This document shows positions 51,963 to 62,039 of a stretch of DNA of 64,000 nucleotides, piece after piece. Below the pieces are notes generated by a model, which was not told where the DNA came from, did not search any database, and saw only the letters and a program-made list of their open reading frames with translations. The translations under genes were made by a program, and so were the position numbers. How positions within the stretch are numbered: position 1 is the stretch's first letter; every line of letters begins with the position of its first letter. Origin of the DNA: JAJPXC01 sp964510535 (GTDB lineage Bacteria > Bacteroidota > Bacteroidia > Bacteroidales > Muribaculaceae); NCBI GenBank assembly GCA_964510535.1, contig CAZECG010000002.1:55483-119482 (forward strand), in the 5' to 3' direction.

Positions 51963-52138
51963 ATGTAAATTTTTTGAATCTCGGATATGTAGAGCAAACC
52001 GATATGCGCAATCTCCTAATTGTGACCGCTCTACATCTATTGACCGCTCCCGCGACCGGGAAATGTTCATGCGTCATTACTCGCGACTTATCGGCTCCTT
52101 CGTGTCAAAATGTTAATTAGAAAAAATAATTACTGTCA

Positions 52139-52172
52139 TTTGTTTATTTTAGGATAAATTTTCCTAACTTTG
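52139..52172 (+). promoter_or_regulatory. Promoter of the SusC/SusD operon
   Basis: TTTG (52139-52142), a 22-base spacer, then TAACTTTG (52165-52172). The boxes match, though the spacer is two bases longer than ideal. The leader of about 85 bases contains the short hairpin TTCGCTTTTTTGAGCGAA. Confidence 0.55.
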
Positions 52173-52262
52173 CGCGTCGTATGGACGTACTATTCGCTTT
52201 TTTGAGCGAAATCGGCGTGAAAATATTATTAATCAATTATAAGATGTCTAATTTATTTTAGT

Positions 52263-55200
52263 ATGAAAAAGCTGTTTCTATTACTTTTGACGGTTGCCGC
52301 TCTGACAATGGCCGCGTCGGCTCAGACGCGTGTTGTCAAGGGCGTCGTCTTGGACGCTGCGGAGAACGAACCGCTTCCCGGCGCCACAATCCAGCCTGTT
52401 GGCGGTGGAACAGGTGCGGCTACCGACGTTGACGGTCGGTTTAGCTTCTCCGTCCCGCAAAACGTGAAAAAATTGACTGTCTCATACGTTGGTATGCAAA
52501 GCCAGACAGTTGACATCAAATCAGGCGAAATGACCATAAAATTGCATAGCGCGGGCACTAAGCTCGACGAGGTGATGGTTGTCGCTTACGGTACAGCCAA
52601 GAAGTCTTCGTTCACCGGTTCGGCTGCCGTTGTCGGCTCAGCCGAGATTGAGCAACTCCAGGTGACCAACGCCCTCGACGCTCTCGAAGGTTCGGTCCCC
52701 GGTGTCCAGATTACCAACGCATCAGGTGCTCCCGGCCAGGAAAGTCCCACGATTCGCATCCGCGGTATATCTTCAATCAACGCAGGCAACGATCCCCTTA
52801 TCGTGGTTGACGGCGTGCCCTATGCCGGTGACATCAATATGATTGCCGCATCAGACATCGAGTCGATGACTGTCCTCAAGGATGCCGCTTCAAACGCCCT
52901 CTATGGCGCTCGCGGTGCCAACGGTGTCATCTTGATTACCACCAAGCGCGGTAAAGGCGATTCGTCGGCCAAAGTGACTTTCGACGCTAAGTGGGGTGTC
53001 AACAGCCGTGCGACAAAGACTTATAATACAATCGACGACCCCGCCGAATACTACGAGACTTACTATAAGTATCTCTACAATTTCGCTGTCAATTCACAGC
53101 AGATGTCGCCCGAAGCCGCCAACGCTTGGGTGAACGCTAATATCGTGAATACCAATTCCGATAATACTTACTCTCTTGGCTACAACGCTTTCCGCGTGCC
53201 TGAGGGTGAAAGCTTCATCGGTATGGACGGCAAGGTTAACCCGAACGCCGTGCTCGGTAACTACATCGAGAAAGATGGCCAGTGGTACCAAATCATGCCC
53301 GACAACTGGCTCGACGAGGCTTACCGCAACGCTCTCCGTCAGGAGTACAGCCTTAGCGTCGCTAACCAGACTGACAAAAGCTCATTCTACGCATCATTCT
53401 CTTGGTTGGATAACGAGGGTATCGTCGAGTGTACCGACTATACCCGTTTGACCGGACGTCTCGCTGCCGACATCCAAGCTAAACCCTGGTTGAAGGTTGG
53501 TGGTAACTTGGCTTACACTCGTTACAAATCCAACTCGCTTGACGACGATGGCGACAGCGCGTCTTCAGGCAACGTGTTCGCCGCTGCCACCTCTGTTGCC
53601 CCGATTTATCCGCTTTATCTCCGTGACGCTTACGGCAACGTGATGACCGACGCTTTCGGCAACACAATGTACGACTATGGCGACGGTATGAACGCCGGGC
53701 TGACCCGCCCCGTGTTTAGCGGTTCAAACGCTATCGGCGACTCTCGCCTTAATACCAACTCATTAGAGGGTAACGCTTTCAACGGAACCGCTTTCGTCGA
53801 AGTCCGTTTCCTAAAGGACTTCAAGTTCACCTCTAACAACAACTTCGCTGTCGATGACACACGTTTTACCGGCGTGACAAACCCCTACTACGGAATGTAC
53901 TCTTCTTCTAACGGTATTGTCACTAAACAGCAAGTCAACTCTCGCGACTATACTTTCCAGCAGTTGTTGAACTGGAACCGTATGTTTGGCAAACACAATG
54001 TAGGCCTTCTTCTCGGTCATGAGAACTATTGGCAGAAGTCTAACATCCTCTACGCAAGCCGTAGCAGTATGTTCGACCCCTCTAACACTGAGTTGATTGG
54101 CGCTATCATCGATGGCTCTTCAAGCTCTTATGACTCTTCTTACAATAATGAAGGTTACTTCTTCCGCGCTCAGTATGACTTCGACTCGAAATACTTCGGT
54201 AGTATGTCGTTCCGTCGTGACGCATCTTCACGTTTCCATCCCGATAACCGTTGGGGTAGCTTCTGGTCGTTTGGCGCCGCGTGGATTCTCTCTAAAGAGA
54301 GCTTCTTCACCGCTCCCTGGGTCGATATATTGAAAATCAAGGCTTCTTACGGTGAACAGGGTAACGACCGCATCGGTAACTACCGCTACACCAACACTTA
54401 CACCATCGTTAACGCTAACGGCAACCCCGCCGCTCAGCCCTCGACTATGGGTAATAAGGATATCACTTGGGAGAAGGGACAGAACTTCAACGCAGGTGTC
54501 GATTTCGCATTCTTCAACGAACGTCTCAGCGGTACAGTCGAGGCTTTCTACCGCAAGACTTCTGATATGCTCTTCAGCTTCCCCCTCGCTCCCTCTTTCG
54601 GTTTCTCAAGCTACTACGCCAACATCGGTGATATGCGCAACGTCGGTTTTGAAATCGAGTTGAGCGGAACAGTGTTCCAAACAAGGGATTTCTCTTGGGA
54701 TTTGAATGCCAACCTCACTTACTACAAGAACAAAATCACCATGCTCCCCGACGAGCGTAAATCAATGTCGGTTGACGGTCACGAAGGTTTCTCGAGCGGT
54801 AGCTACTTCTATGGTGAGGACCTCCCCATGTACACTTACCACCTCAAGCAATATGCTGGTACCGACAAAGTTACCGGTGCGCCTCTCTACTACAAGAATG
54901 TCAAAGATGAGAATGGCAACATAACCGGCCGTACCGTCACTACTGCATACTCCGATGCCGACTACTACCTCTGTGGCTCTGCTTTGGCAAACACTTATGG
55001 CGGATTCGGTACCACTTTGAAGTACAAAGGCTTTGATTTCACTATCGACTTCAACTTCCAAATTGGCGGTAAATGCTACGACAGCGACTATCAGAACTTG
55101 ATGGCTAATCCTTCCAGCTCAAGCCGCGGTAACGCTATGCACCGTGATGTCCTCAACTCTTGGAGCGCCGAGAACCCCACCAGCAACATTCCCCGTATGC

Positions 55201-55478
55201 AGTATGACGACCTTTACACCGTGTCCTCTTCCGACCGCTGGTTGGTTGACGCGTCTTACCTCGCTTTGCGCAACATCAACTTCGGTTACACTCTCCCGGC
55301 GACTTTGACAAGCAAAGCTCACATCGACAAAATCCGCGTATACCTCACTTGCGACAACGTTGCACTTTGGTCGGCTCGTCAAGGTCTCGACCCGCGTCAA
55401 AGCATCAGCGGTTCCACCACCGGTGCCTACTACGCTCCCATGCGCACAATCTCAGGCGGTATCAATGTAGTATTCTAA
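52263..55478 (+). CDS. SusC/RagA-type TonB-dependent outer-membrane transporter
   Basis: The 1071-residue transporter has a signal peptide, a carboxypeptidase-regulatory-like N-terminal domain (about 22-105, GVVLDAAENEPLPGATIQPV), a plug domain and a 22-strand barrel. The plug shows EVMVVAYGTAKKSSFTGSAA, IRIRGISSINAGNDPLIVVD and NALYGARGANGVILITTKRG, the SusC signatures. The last strand ends GINVVF. It works with the SusD-like lipoprotein encoded 18 bases downstream, importing a ligand larger than porin size with TonB energy. No sugar or protein hydrolase is encoded within the operon, so the ligand is unknown. Length is typical for the family. Confidence 0.95.
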   Translation: MKKLFLLLLTVAALTMAASAQTRVVKGVVLDAAENEPLPGATIQPVGGGTGAATDVDGRFSFSVPQNVKKLTVSYVGMQSQTVDIKSGEMTIKLHSAGTKLDEVMVVAYGTAKKSSFTGSAAVVGSAEIEQLQVTNALDALEGSVPGVQITNASGAPGQESPTIRIRGISSINAGNDPLIVVDGVPYAGDINMIAASDIESMTVLKDAASNALYGARGANGVILITTKRGKGDSSAKVTFDAKWGVNSRATKTYNTIDDPAEYYETYYKYLYNFAVNSQQMSPEAANAWVNANIVNTNSDNTYSLGYNAFRVPEGESFIGMDGKVNPNAVLGNYIEKDGQWYQIMPDNWLDEAYRNALRQEYSLSVANQTDKSSFYASFSWLDNEGIVECTDYTRLTGRLAADIQAKPWLKVGGNLAYTRYKSNSLDDDGDSASSGNVFAAATSVAPIYPLYLRDAYGNVMTDAFGNTMYDYGDGMNAGLTRPVFSGSNAIGDSRLNTNSLEGNAFNGTAFVEVRFLKDFKFTSNNNFAVDDTRFTGVTNPYYGMYSSSNGIVTKQQVNSRDYTFQQLLNWNRMFGKHNVGLLLGHENYWQKSNILYASRSSMFDPSNTELIGAIIDGSSSSYDSSYNNEGYFFRAQYDFDSKYFGSMSFRRDASSRFHPDNRWGSFWSFGAAWILSKESFFTAPWVDILKIKASYGEQGNDRIGNYRYTNTYTIVNANGNPAAQPSTMGNKDITWEKGQNFNAGVDFAFFNERLSGTVEAFYRKTSDMLFSFPLAPSFGFSSYYANIGDMRNVGFEIELSGTVFQTRDFSWDLNANLTYYKNKITMLPDERKSMSVDGHEGFSSGSYFYGEDLPMYTYHLKQYAGTDKVTGAPLYYKNVKDENGNITGRTVTTAYSDADYYLCGSALANTYGGFGTTLKYKGFDFTIDFNFQIGGKCYDSDYQNLMANPSSSSRGNAMHRDVLNSWSAENPTSNIPRMQYDDLYTVSSSDRWLVDASYLALRNINFGYTLPATLTSKAHIDKIRVYLTCDNVALWSARQGLDPRQSISGSTTGAYYAPMRTISGGINVVF

Positions 55479-55496
55479 TAAAACTGACAAGATTTT

Positions 55497-57137
55497 ATGA
55501 AAACCAAAATATTTAAATCGGTTTTGGCTGTAGCCATTGCGTCACCGGCGTTGTTGACGAGCTGTATCGAAGAAACCGTCCCGACCCAACTCGTGACAGA
55601 CTCGCAGCTTGCCGAATCGCCTAAGGCATCTGAGGCGTTGCTTTGGGAGATGACAGCCATCTACAATAAATTTAACACTCTCGGTGCTGATCAACACTAC
55701 GATTGGGGTTACGGCTCAATTATGCACATCCGTGACGTAATGACCGAGGATTATGCAGTGGCTTCATCAAGCTACGACCACTATTCGGCTTGGGAGCAGG
55801 ACCTCAACATCGGGGAGTCATACATGACCACCCAGTTCGTTTGGACTTACTTCTGGAAACAGGTTCAGACCGCTAACAACGTTCTCCGTGCCATGCCGGC
55901 TGTAGAGGCTGCTACCGATGCGCAACGCGGCTCAATCGCTATCGCATCGGCTCAGCGCGCAAGTATGTACCTTGACCTCGCTCGTATGTATGAGTTCCTC
56001 CCCAACGACAAGACCTCAAACATCAACGCTGATGGCAACGACGTGCTGAACCTCACCGTGCCTATCGTCTCTGAGACAACTACCGAGGAAGAAGCCAAAA
56101 ACAACCCCCGCGTTTCGCGTCAGGTTATGGCTGAATTCATCCTCCACGACCTCGACGTGGCTGAGGCTAACATTGAGAAGACATCACGTCTCGACAAAAC
56201 CATGCCCGACCTCGCTGTGGTTTATGGCTTGAAAGCTCGCTACTATATGTGGCTCGAAGATTACGCCAATGCCCGCGACTATGCCCGCAAAGCTATTGAT
56301 AAGTCAGGTGCCAAACCCCTTTCTGAAGATGAGTTGACAAGCGTCACTAACGGTTTCAACACCTTGTCGGTCAGCTCTTGGCTGTGGGGTATGCAGACTA
56401 CTAAAGAAGACCGTGTCGTTACCTCAGGTATCCTCAACTGGACTTCTTGGGTATGTAACGAGACTGAGTTTGGTTATGCCTCTGAAGGTCCCAAGCCGAT
56501 GGTAAGCAAAGAAATGTTCACCCGTATCTCTGACACTGACTGCCGCAAAAAGTGGTGGGTAGGTACCAAAGGAAGCGCCCACAACAAAAAACTTGAATTT
56601 GTCAATGACAACTTCAATATTGAGAATGCTTCTGCTGAGCGTGCCGTTTGTGAGTACGGTTCTATCAAATTCCGTCCCGGTTCCGGCGACCCGAATCTCT
56701 ATTCGGTTGCCTGCGTGGTAGGTATACCTTTGATGCGTGTCGAGGAGATGTATTTCATCGAGGCTGAGGCTGCCGAGCATGTATCTCCCGGTACGGGTAA
56801 AGCTCTTTGCGAAACATTCATGAAGACCTACCGCGACCCCAATTACACTTTCCCGACCAAAGGCGGCAATGTCGATGGCATGACAGCCGCTGTTGAAGAG
56901 ATTGTATTCCAAAAACGTGTCGAACTCTGGGGCGAAGGTCAGACATTCTACGATTTCAAGCGTCTTAACATTTCTGTTGACCGTGCATCTGCTGGTAACT
57001 TCTATGCCAACTGCCGTTTTACAACTTCCGGTCGTCCCGCTTGGATGAACTTCTGTATCGTGCGTTCCGAAGGCAACTCTAACAAAGCCGTCATGGGCTG
57101 GAACAATCCTGACCCCTCAGGCCTCTATAAAAAATAA
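55497..57137 (+). CDS. SusD/RagB-type nutrient-binding lipoprotein
   Basis: The 546-residue protein has a lipoprotein signal ending LTSC (Cys 23). SusD-type helical TPR regions follow: TYFWKQVQTANNVLRAMPAV near the N-terminal side, ARYYMWLEDYANARDYARKA in the middle. The C-terminal IPLMRVEEMYFIEAEAAEH is followed by FQKRVELWGEGQTFYDFKRL. It caps the SusC barrel and binds the ligand at the cell surface. It is between the SusC gene and a small lipoprotein gene in a three-gene operon. Confidence 0.95.
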   Translation: MKTKIFKSVLAVAIASPALLTSCIEETVPTQLVTDSQLAESPKASEALLWEMTAIYNKFNTLGADQHYDWGYGSIMHIRDVMTEDYAVASSSYDHYSAWEQDLNIGESYMTTQFVWTYFWKQVQTANNVLRAMPAVEAATDAQRGSIAIASAQRASMYLDLARMYEFLPNDKTSNINADGNDVLNLTVPIVSETTTEEEAKNNPRVSRQVMAEFILHDLDVAEANIEKTSRLDKTMPDLAVVYGLKARYYMWLEDYANARDYARKAIDKSGAKPLSEDELTSVTNGFNTLSVSSWLWGMQTTKEDRVVTSGILNWTSWVCNETEFGYASEGPKPMVSKEMFTRISDTDCRKKWWVGTKGSAHNKKLEFVNDNFNIENASAERAVCEYGSIKFRPGSGDPNLYSVACVVGIPLMRVEEMYFIEAEAAEHVSPGTGKALCETFMKTYRDPNYTFPTKGGNVDGMTAAVEEIVFQKRVELWGEGQTFYDFKRLNISVDRASAGNFYANCRFTTSGRPAWMNFCIVRSEGNSNKAVMGWNNPDPSGLYKK

Positions 57138-57166
57138 TTTTCTAACTCCTAAAGAATATAATAGAG

Positions 57167-57679
57167 ATGAAACTCAATATATTTAAATTCACCTTTTTGT
57201 TCGCCGTGTTAGCTTCGATGCTGACTTCTTGCGACGACAAAGGGTATTGGGAGCCTTTCGAAACTGAGGGTGACCAGTATTCATTTATCACCACTACCGT
57301 CGCGCGCAATTATAAGCGTTCAACCTCTTCAGAGGGTAAGAATCCTTACTTTGTCTTTACGCTCCGTCGCGCTACTAACGTCGGTGAATCGACAATCGAC
57401 CTTAGTGTTGCCGGTTCGTCGACCGTCTTGGGGTATTTTTCATGGGTACCCGCTGAAGGCGAGGAACCAATTCCGCTCACCACAGCCGACTTGGTACCCA
57501 CTGTGACTTTCGCCGATGGCAGCTACGACGCTACCGTTACCCTCGAATACACTAACGGTTACCGCCGTATTGTGACAACCAGCAAACTGAGCATCTCGTT
57601 CAATGAAGAACTCAGCTCACCCGGCGGTTCTAATTCAGCTATTGCTCAGGTAGCCTGCTCGGCAAGTGGTAAAGACTGA
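57167..57679 (+). CDS. Small surface-type lipoprotein in the SusC/SusD operon
   Basis: The 170-residue product has a lipoprotein signal ending LTSC (Cys 22) and is then almost wholly beta-strand, with VFTLRRATNVGESTIDLSVA and VTLEYTNGYRRIVTTSKLSI. This suggests one Ig-like or Calx-beta-like domain. The gene follows the SusD gene by 29 bases and precedes a terminator. Such third lipoproteins (SusE/F-type positions) often bind the same ligand as SusD. I recognise no family here, so ligand binding is inferred from context. Confidence 0.7.
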   Translation: MKLNIFKFTFLFAVLASMLTSCDDKGYWEPFETEGDQYSFITTTVARNYKRSTSSEGKNPYFVFTLRRATNVGESTIDLSVAGSSTVLGYFSWVPAEGEEPIPLTTADLVPTVTFADGSYDATVTLEYTNGYRRIVTTSKLSISFNEELSSPGGSNSAIAQVACSASGKD

Positions 57680-57716
57680 TTCAAAAGAAATAGTTTTTAA
57701 CTACTGACATTTTATC

Positions 57717-57749
57717 GGCGGGGGCGTCATTTCGACGCTCCCGCCTTTT
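57717..57749 (+). terminator. Terminator of the SusC/SusD operon
   Basis: GGCGGGGGCGTC pairs with GACGCTCCCGCC (one wobble) around ATTTC and is followed by TTTTA. Confidence 0.8.
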
Positions 57750-57792
57750 ACTATCATTCCCTTGCGGATTGTTAGCGATTTATCCCTTTATG

Positions 57793-57824
57793 CTTGCGGG
57801 TTTGGAGCGAATAATGTAATTTTG
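57793..57824 (+). promoter_or_regulatory. Promoter of the ilvD operon
   Basis: CTTG (57793-57796), a 20-base spacer, then TAATTTTG (57817-57824). The leader of about 56 bases to the ATG at 57887 has no obvious leader peptide or attenuator. Confidence 0.7.
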
Positions 57825-57886
57825 CCGATAATTTTTAAGTATTGAAATCAATAGTGCGCAATTAATACAAAGAAAGATATTGTCAC

Positions 57887-59719
57887 ATGAGTAAACCGTT
57901 AAGAAGCTCGGTATGCACCGATGGCCGCCGTATGGCGGGTGCGCGCGCGCTTTGGCGCGCCAATGGCATGAAAGAGGAACAAATCGGCAAGCCGATTATA
58001 GCCATAGTCAACTCATTCACCCAATTTGTCCCAGGTCACACCCATCTCCACGAGATAGGCCAGGTAGTGAAAGAGGAGATTGAAAAGCTCGGTTGCTTCG
58101 CAGCTGAGTTCAACACGATTGCCATTGACGACGGTATAGCTATGGGGCACGACGGAATGCTCTACTCGCTCCCCTCGCGCGACCTCATCGCCGACAGTGT
58201 GGAATATATGGTCAACGCCCATAAGGCCGACGCGATGGTCTGCATATCTAACTGCGACAAAGTGACTCCCGGTATGCTCATGGCTGCCATGCGTCTCAAC
58301 ATCCCCGCTATTTTCGTGTCAGGCGGGCCTATGGAAGCCGGCTTGGTCGGTAACCGCCCGGTTGACCTCATCGACATCATGATTGACTCTGCCGACGAGA
58401 CGGTCGACGATGACGCTGTCAGGCTCCTTGAACAAAAAGGATGCCCCACTTGCGGCTCATGCTCCGGAATGTTCACCGCTAACTCGATGAACTCACTCAA
58501 CGAGGCTCTCGGCCTCGCTCTCCCCGGCAACGGCACCGTCGTCGCAACCCACATCAACCGCCGTGAACTTTTCCGCAAAGCAGCCCGACAGATTGTAGCA
58601 AACACAAAGGCCTACTATGAGAATGATGATGACTCGGTGCTTCCGCGTAGCATCGCCACGCGACAGGCAATGCTCAACGCCATGACGCTCGACATAGCAA
58701 TGGGTGGGTCTACTAACACCGTCCTGCACCTCCTCGCCGTGGCAAACGAGGCTGGCGTAGATTTCACAATGGCCGACATCGACGCCCTCTCAAGAGTCAC
58801 CCCAGTCCTGTGCAAGGTCGCCCCAAATTCAAAATACCACATCGAAGATGTCAACCGAGCCGGCGGAATACTCTCGATTATGGGCATTCTTGCCAAAAAC
58901 GGACTTATCGATGGTAACACAAAAAGAGTAGATTTCCCCTCACTTTCCGCTGCAATTGACAAATACTCACTCGAACCCGGCAAAAAGGTCGATGATGATG
59001 TAGTTGAGCTTTGGCGCAGCGCACCAGGCCGCAAACGCACCGTGGAATTAGGCTCGCAAATGTCGTATTACGCTGACCTTGACATGGATAGAGCCAACGG
59101 ATGCATCCGCGATTTCGACCACGCCTACGTCAAAGACGGCGGGCTTGCGGTCCTCCGCGGAAACATCGCTCTCGACGGTTGCGTAGTCAAAACAGCCGGT
59201 GTCGATGAGTCGATTTTCCATTTCTGCGGCCCGGCAAAAGTGTATCGCTCTCAGGATGAAGCCGTTAATGGAATACTCCGCGACGAGGTCGTCAGCGGTG
59301 ACGTGGTGGTGATTACCCACGAAGGCCCGAAAGGTGGCCCCGGAATGCAAGAGATGCTCTACCCGACGAGCTACATCAAATCAAAACATCTCGGCAAAGA
59401 GTGCGCACTCATCACCGACGGACGTTTCTCCGGCGGCACGTCAGGGCTGTCGATAGGACACATCTCTCCCGAAGCCGCAGCCGGGGGTAACATCGGTCTG
59501 ATCAAGGACGGTGATATGATTGACATCAACATACCTCAACGCTCAATCACGCTGATGGTCAGCGATGAAGAACTCTCGCAACGCCGCAACGCCGAGGAAG
59601 CGAGAGGCGTTGAAGCGTTCACACCCGCAGGCCGTGACCGCCATGTCTCTAAAGCCCTGCGGGCATATGCGGCTATGGTGACTTCTGCCGACAAAGGCGG
59701 GGTCAGGGAGCTGAAATAA
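57887..59719 (+). CDS. ilvD: Dihydroxy-acid dehydratase
   Basis: The 610-residue Fe-S enzyme dehydrates dihydroxy acids to the oxo acids of valine and isoleucine synthesis. Iron-sulfur cysteines lie in CISNCDKVTPGMLM and KGCPTCGSCSGMFTANSM. Other motifs are NSFTQFVPGHTHLHEIG near the N-terminus and ITDGRFSGGTSGLSIGHISP near the C-terminus. It is the first gene of ilvD-ilvB-ilvN-thioesterase-ilvC, with its own promoter. Length is typical. Confidence 0.97.
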   Translation: MSKPLRSSVCTDGRRMAGARALWRANGMKEEQIGKPIIAIVNSFTQFVPGHTHLHEIGQVVKEEIEKLGCFAAEFNTIAIDDGIAMGHDGMLYSLPSRDLIADSVEYMVNAHKADAMVCISNCDKVTPGMLMAAMRLNIPAIFVSGGPMEAGLVGNRPVDLIDIMIDSADETVDDDAVRLLEQKGCPTCGSCSGMFTANSMNSLNEALGLALPGNGTVVATHINRRELFRKAARQIVANTKAYYENDDDSVLPRSIATRQAMLNAMTLDIAMGGSTNTVLHLLAVANEAGVDFTMADIDALSRVTPVLCKVAPNSKYHIEDVNRAGGILSIMGILAKNGLIDGNTKRVDFPSLSAAIDKYSLEPGKKVDDDVVELWRSAPGRKRTVELGSQMSYYADLDMDRANGCIRDFDHAYVKDGGLAVLRGNIALDGCVVKTAGVDESIFHFCGPAKVYRSQDEAVNGILRDEVVSGDVVVITHEGPKGGPGMQEMLYPTSYIKSKHLGKECALITDGRFSGGTSGLSIGHISPEAAAGGNIGLIKDGDMIDINIPQRSITLMVSDEELSQRRNAEEARGVEAFTPAGRDRHVSKALRAYAAMVTSADKGGVRELK

Positions 59720-59755
59720 CACATCGCTGCCCCCTCCCATTAAAAACAAAAGATT

Positions 59756-61471
59756 ATGAATGAGAAAATTACCGGAGCTGAAGCTCTGTTGAAATCGCTG
59801 TTGGCCGAGGATGTCGAACTCATCTTTGGATACCCCGGCGGTGCGATAATACCCGTTTACGACAAATTGTATGACTACACCGACCGTCTGAAACATATAC
59901 TCGTGCGCCATGAGCAAGGAGCCACACACGCAGCCCAGGGATACGCCCGCGTTACAGGTCGCCCGGGAGTGGTGTTGGTGACTTCAGGCCCGGCGGCAAC
60001 GAATGTTATCACCGGCGTGAGCGATGCCATGCTCGACAGCACCCCGATGGTGGTAATCATCGGTCAGGTAGCCTCGTCGACGCTCGGCACCGACGCTTTC
60101 CAGGAAACTGACGTTGTCGGTATCACTCAGCCAATCACAAAGTGGGCCTACCAGATACGCCGGCCCGAGGATGTGGCGTGGGCTGTGGCGAGAGCGTTCT
60201 ATATCGCCAACAACGGCCGGCCCGGTCCGGTAGTGCTCGATTTCACTAAGGACGCGCAGACCGCCCTGGTGGAGTGGAACCACAGCAAGTGTACCTACAT
60301 ACGCAGCTATATACCTCGTCCGAAACCAAATATGGCCGACGTGGAGCGCGTGGCTGAGATGATTAACGCAGCCCGGAGGCCAATGCTCATTTCAGGCCAC
60401 GGCGTGATGATTGCCGGCGCGGAGAAGGAGATAGCGGCGGTCGCCGAAAAAGGCGACATCCCCGTCGTTTCTACCCTGCTCGGACTGTCGACAATGCCCA
60501 CCGACCATCGGCTCTACAAAGGTATGCTCGGTATGCATGGCAATATCGGGCCTAATGTCAACACCAACCGTTGCGACCTGCTTGTCGCAGTCGGAATGCG
60601 TTTTGACGACCGAGTGACGGGCGATGTGAACAGCTACGCGCGACAGGCCAAAATCGTGCATATCGACATAGACTCTGCCGAGTTTGACAAAAATATCAAG
60701 ACCGACGCAACCATACACGCCGATGCGCGCGACGCCCTTCAGACGTTGCTGCCACTGATAAACCGCGCCGACCACACCGATTGGGTGGAGAGTTTTGACC
60801 GTTATGCTAAAATCGAGCGAGAAAAAGTGATTGAACCCGAACTGTTCCCCGCCGGCGGCCTGCTGCGCATGGGCGAGGTGGTGCACAGAGTCTCGAAAGC
60901 TGCAGGATATACCGGCGTCCTGGTAACTGATGTCGGCTTGAACCAGATGCTGTCGGCCCGCTACTTCCACTACAGCGAGCCGCGGAGCATCATAACGTCG
61001 GGCGGCCTCGGCACTATGGGCTTCGGACTCCCGGCTTCGATAGGAGCCAAGATGGGCGCGCCTGAGCGCACGGTTTGCTTCTTCACCGGCGACGGCGGTT
61101 TGCAGATGACTATCCAGGAACTCGGCACCATAATGGAATATGGCACCGCGGTAAAGATAATCTTGCTCAACAACAATTTCCTCGGCAACGTGCGACAATG
61201 GCAAGCGTTATTCTTTGGTGGCCGTTTCTCGCAGACACCGATGGTCAACCCCGATTTCGTAGCCATCGCCAACGCCTATGGCATAGCCGCCGAGAATGTC
61301 GTCGACCGCGAATCGCTCGACGGGGCGATAGAGCGTATGCTCAGTTACGACGGCGCATACCTGCTCAACGTCAACATCGACCCGGAGGATATGGTGTTCC
61401 CGATGACGCCTGCCGGTGCCCCGGTCGACCATGTGATGCTCAACGCCACTGAACGTCTTGAGCTTGACTAA
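59756..61471 (+). CDS. ilvB: Acetolactate synthase large subunit
   Basis: The 571-residue TPP enzyme makes acetolactate and acetohydroxybutyrate. It shows LIFGYPGGAIIPVYD, the catalytic Glu region HEQGATHAAQGYAR, GPAATNVITG, and the TPP motif CFFTGDGGLQMTIQELGTIM near the C-terminus, followed by LNNNFLGNVRQWQ. The oxc gene at 18773 is a paralogue with a different role. It lies 36 bases after ilvD and precedes ilvN by 19 bases. Confidence 0.97.
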   Translation: MNEKITGAEALLKSLLAEDVELIFGYPGGAIIPVYDKLYDYTDRLKHILVRHEQGATHAAQGYARVTGRPGVVLVTSGPAATNVITGVSDAMLDSTPMVVIIGQVASSTLGTDAFQETDVVGITQPITKWAYQIRRPEDVAWAVARAFYIANNGRPGPVVLDFTKDAQTALVEWNHSKCTYIRSYIPRPKPNMADVERVAEMINAARRPMLISGHGVMIAGAEKEIAAVAEKGDIPVVSTLLGLSTMPTDHRLYKGMLGMHGNIGPNVNTNRCDLLVAVGMRFDDRVTGDVNSYARQAKIVHIDIDSAEFDKNIKTDATIHADARDALQTLLPLINRADHTDWVESFDRYAKIEREKVIEPELFPAGGLLRMGEVVHRVSKAAGYTGVLVTDVGLNQMLSARYFHYSEPRSIITSGGLGTMGFGLPASIGAKMGAPERTVCFFTGDGGLQMTIQELGTIMEYGTAVKIILLNNNFLGNVRQWQALFFGGRFSQTPMVNPDFVAIANAYGIAAENVVDRESLDGAIERMLSYDGAYLLNVNIDPEDMVFPMTPAGAPVDHVMLNATERLELD

Positions 61472-61490
61472 CCCTATTAAACCAGTAAAA

Positions 61491-62039
61491 ATGGATAAGC
61501 AATTATACACAGTCACTGTATTTTCCGAGAATCAGGTGGGGTTGCTCAACCAGATTTCGATAATCTACACCCGCCGAGGTGTCAACATAGAAAGTCTCAC
61601 CGTCAGCCCGTCGTCGATTGAGGGGGTTCACAAGTTCACCATAACCTCCTGGAGCGACCGCACACTGATGGAGAAAATCGTAAAGCAGATAGAAAAACGC
61701 ATTGATGTCTTGAAAGCGTTCCTCTACACCGACGAAGAAATCGTCTATCAAGAGGTGTCTCTTTACAAGGTGCCGACGTTGAAACTGCTCGACGAGGAGC
61801 ATCTGGAGGATATCATACGCCATCACGGCGCGCGGATTCTTGAAATTACGCGTGAATACACCGTGCTTGAGAAAACCGGCCATAAGGACGAGACCGAGGC
61901 ACTGTTTGAAGAACTTAAACGCTACGGTATCACTCAGTTTGTGCGTTCGGGTCGAGTAGCCGTAACTAAATCGACCGTGGAATATGTCACCCGATTTCTT
62001 GATGAGCAGGCTCGTCGTCGAGAGGAGGAGGTGATATGA
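61491..62039 (+). CDS. ilvN: Acetolactate synthase regulatory subunit
   Basis: Starting at the ATG at 61491 gives 182 residues (MDKQLYTVTVFSENQVGLLN). A TTG frame beginning at 61458 overlaps ilvB and is less likely. The N-terminal ACT domain (about 5-75, ENQVGLLNQISIIYTRRGVN) binds the feedback inhibitor valine and activates IlvB. The C-terminal half (about 85-170) is the small-subunit dimer domain. The stop overlaps the thioesterase start as ATGA. Confidence 0.93.
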   Translation: MDKQLYTVTVFSENQVGLLNQISIIYTRRGVNIESLTVSPSSIEGVHKFTITSWSDRTLMEKIVKQIEKRIDVLKAFLYTDEEIVYQEVSLYKVPTLKLLDEEHLEDIIRHHGARILEITREYTVLEKTGHKDETEALFEELKRYGITQFVRSGRVAVTKSTVEYVTRFLDEQARRREEEVI

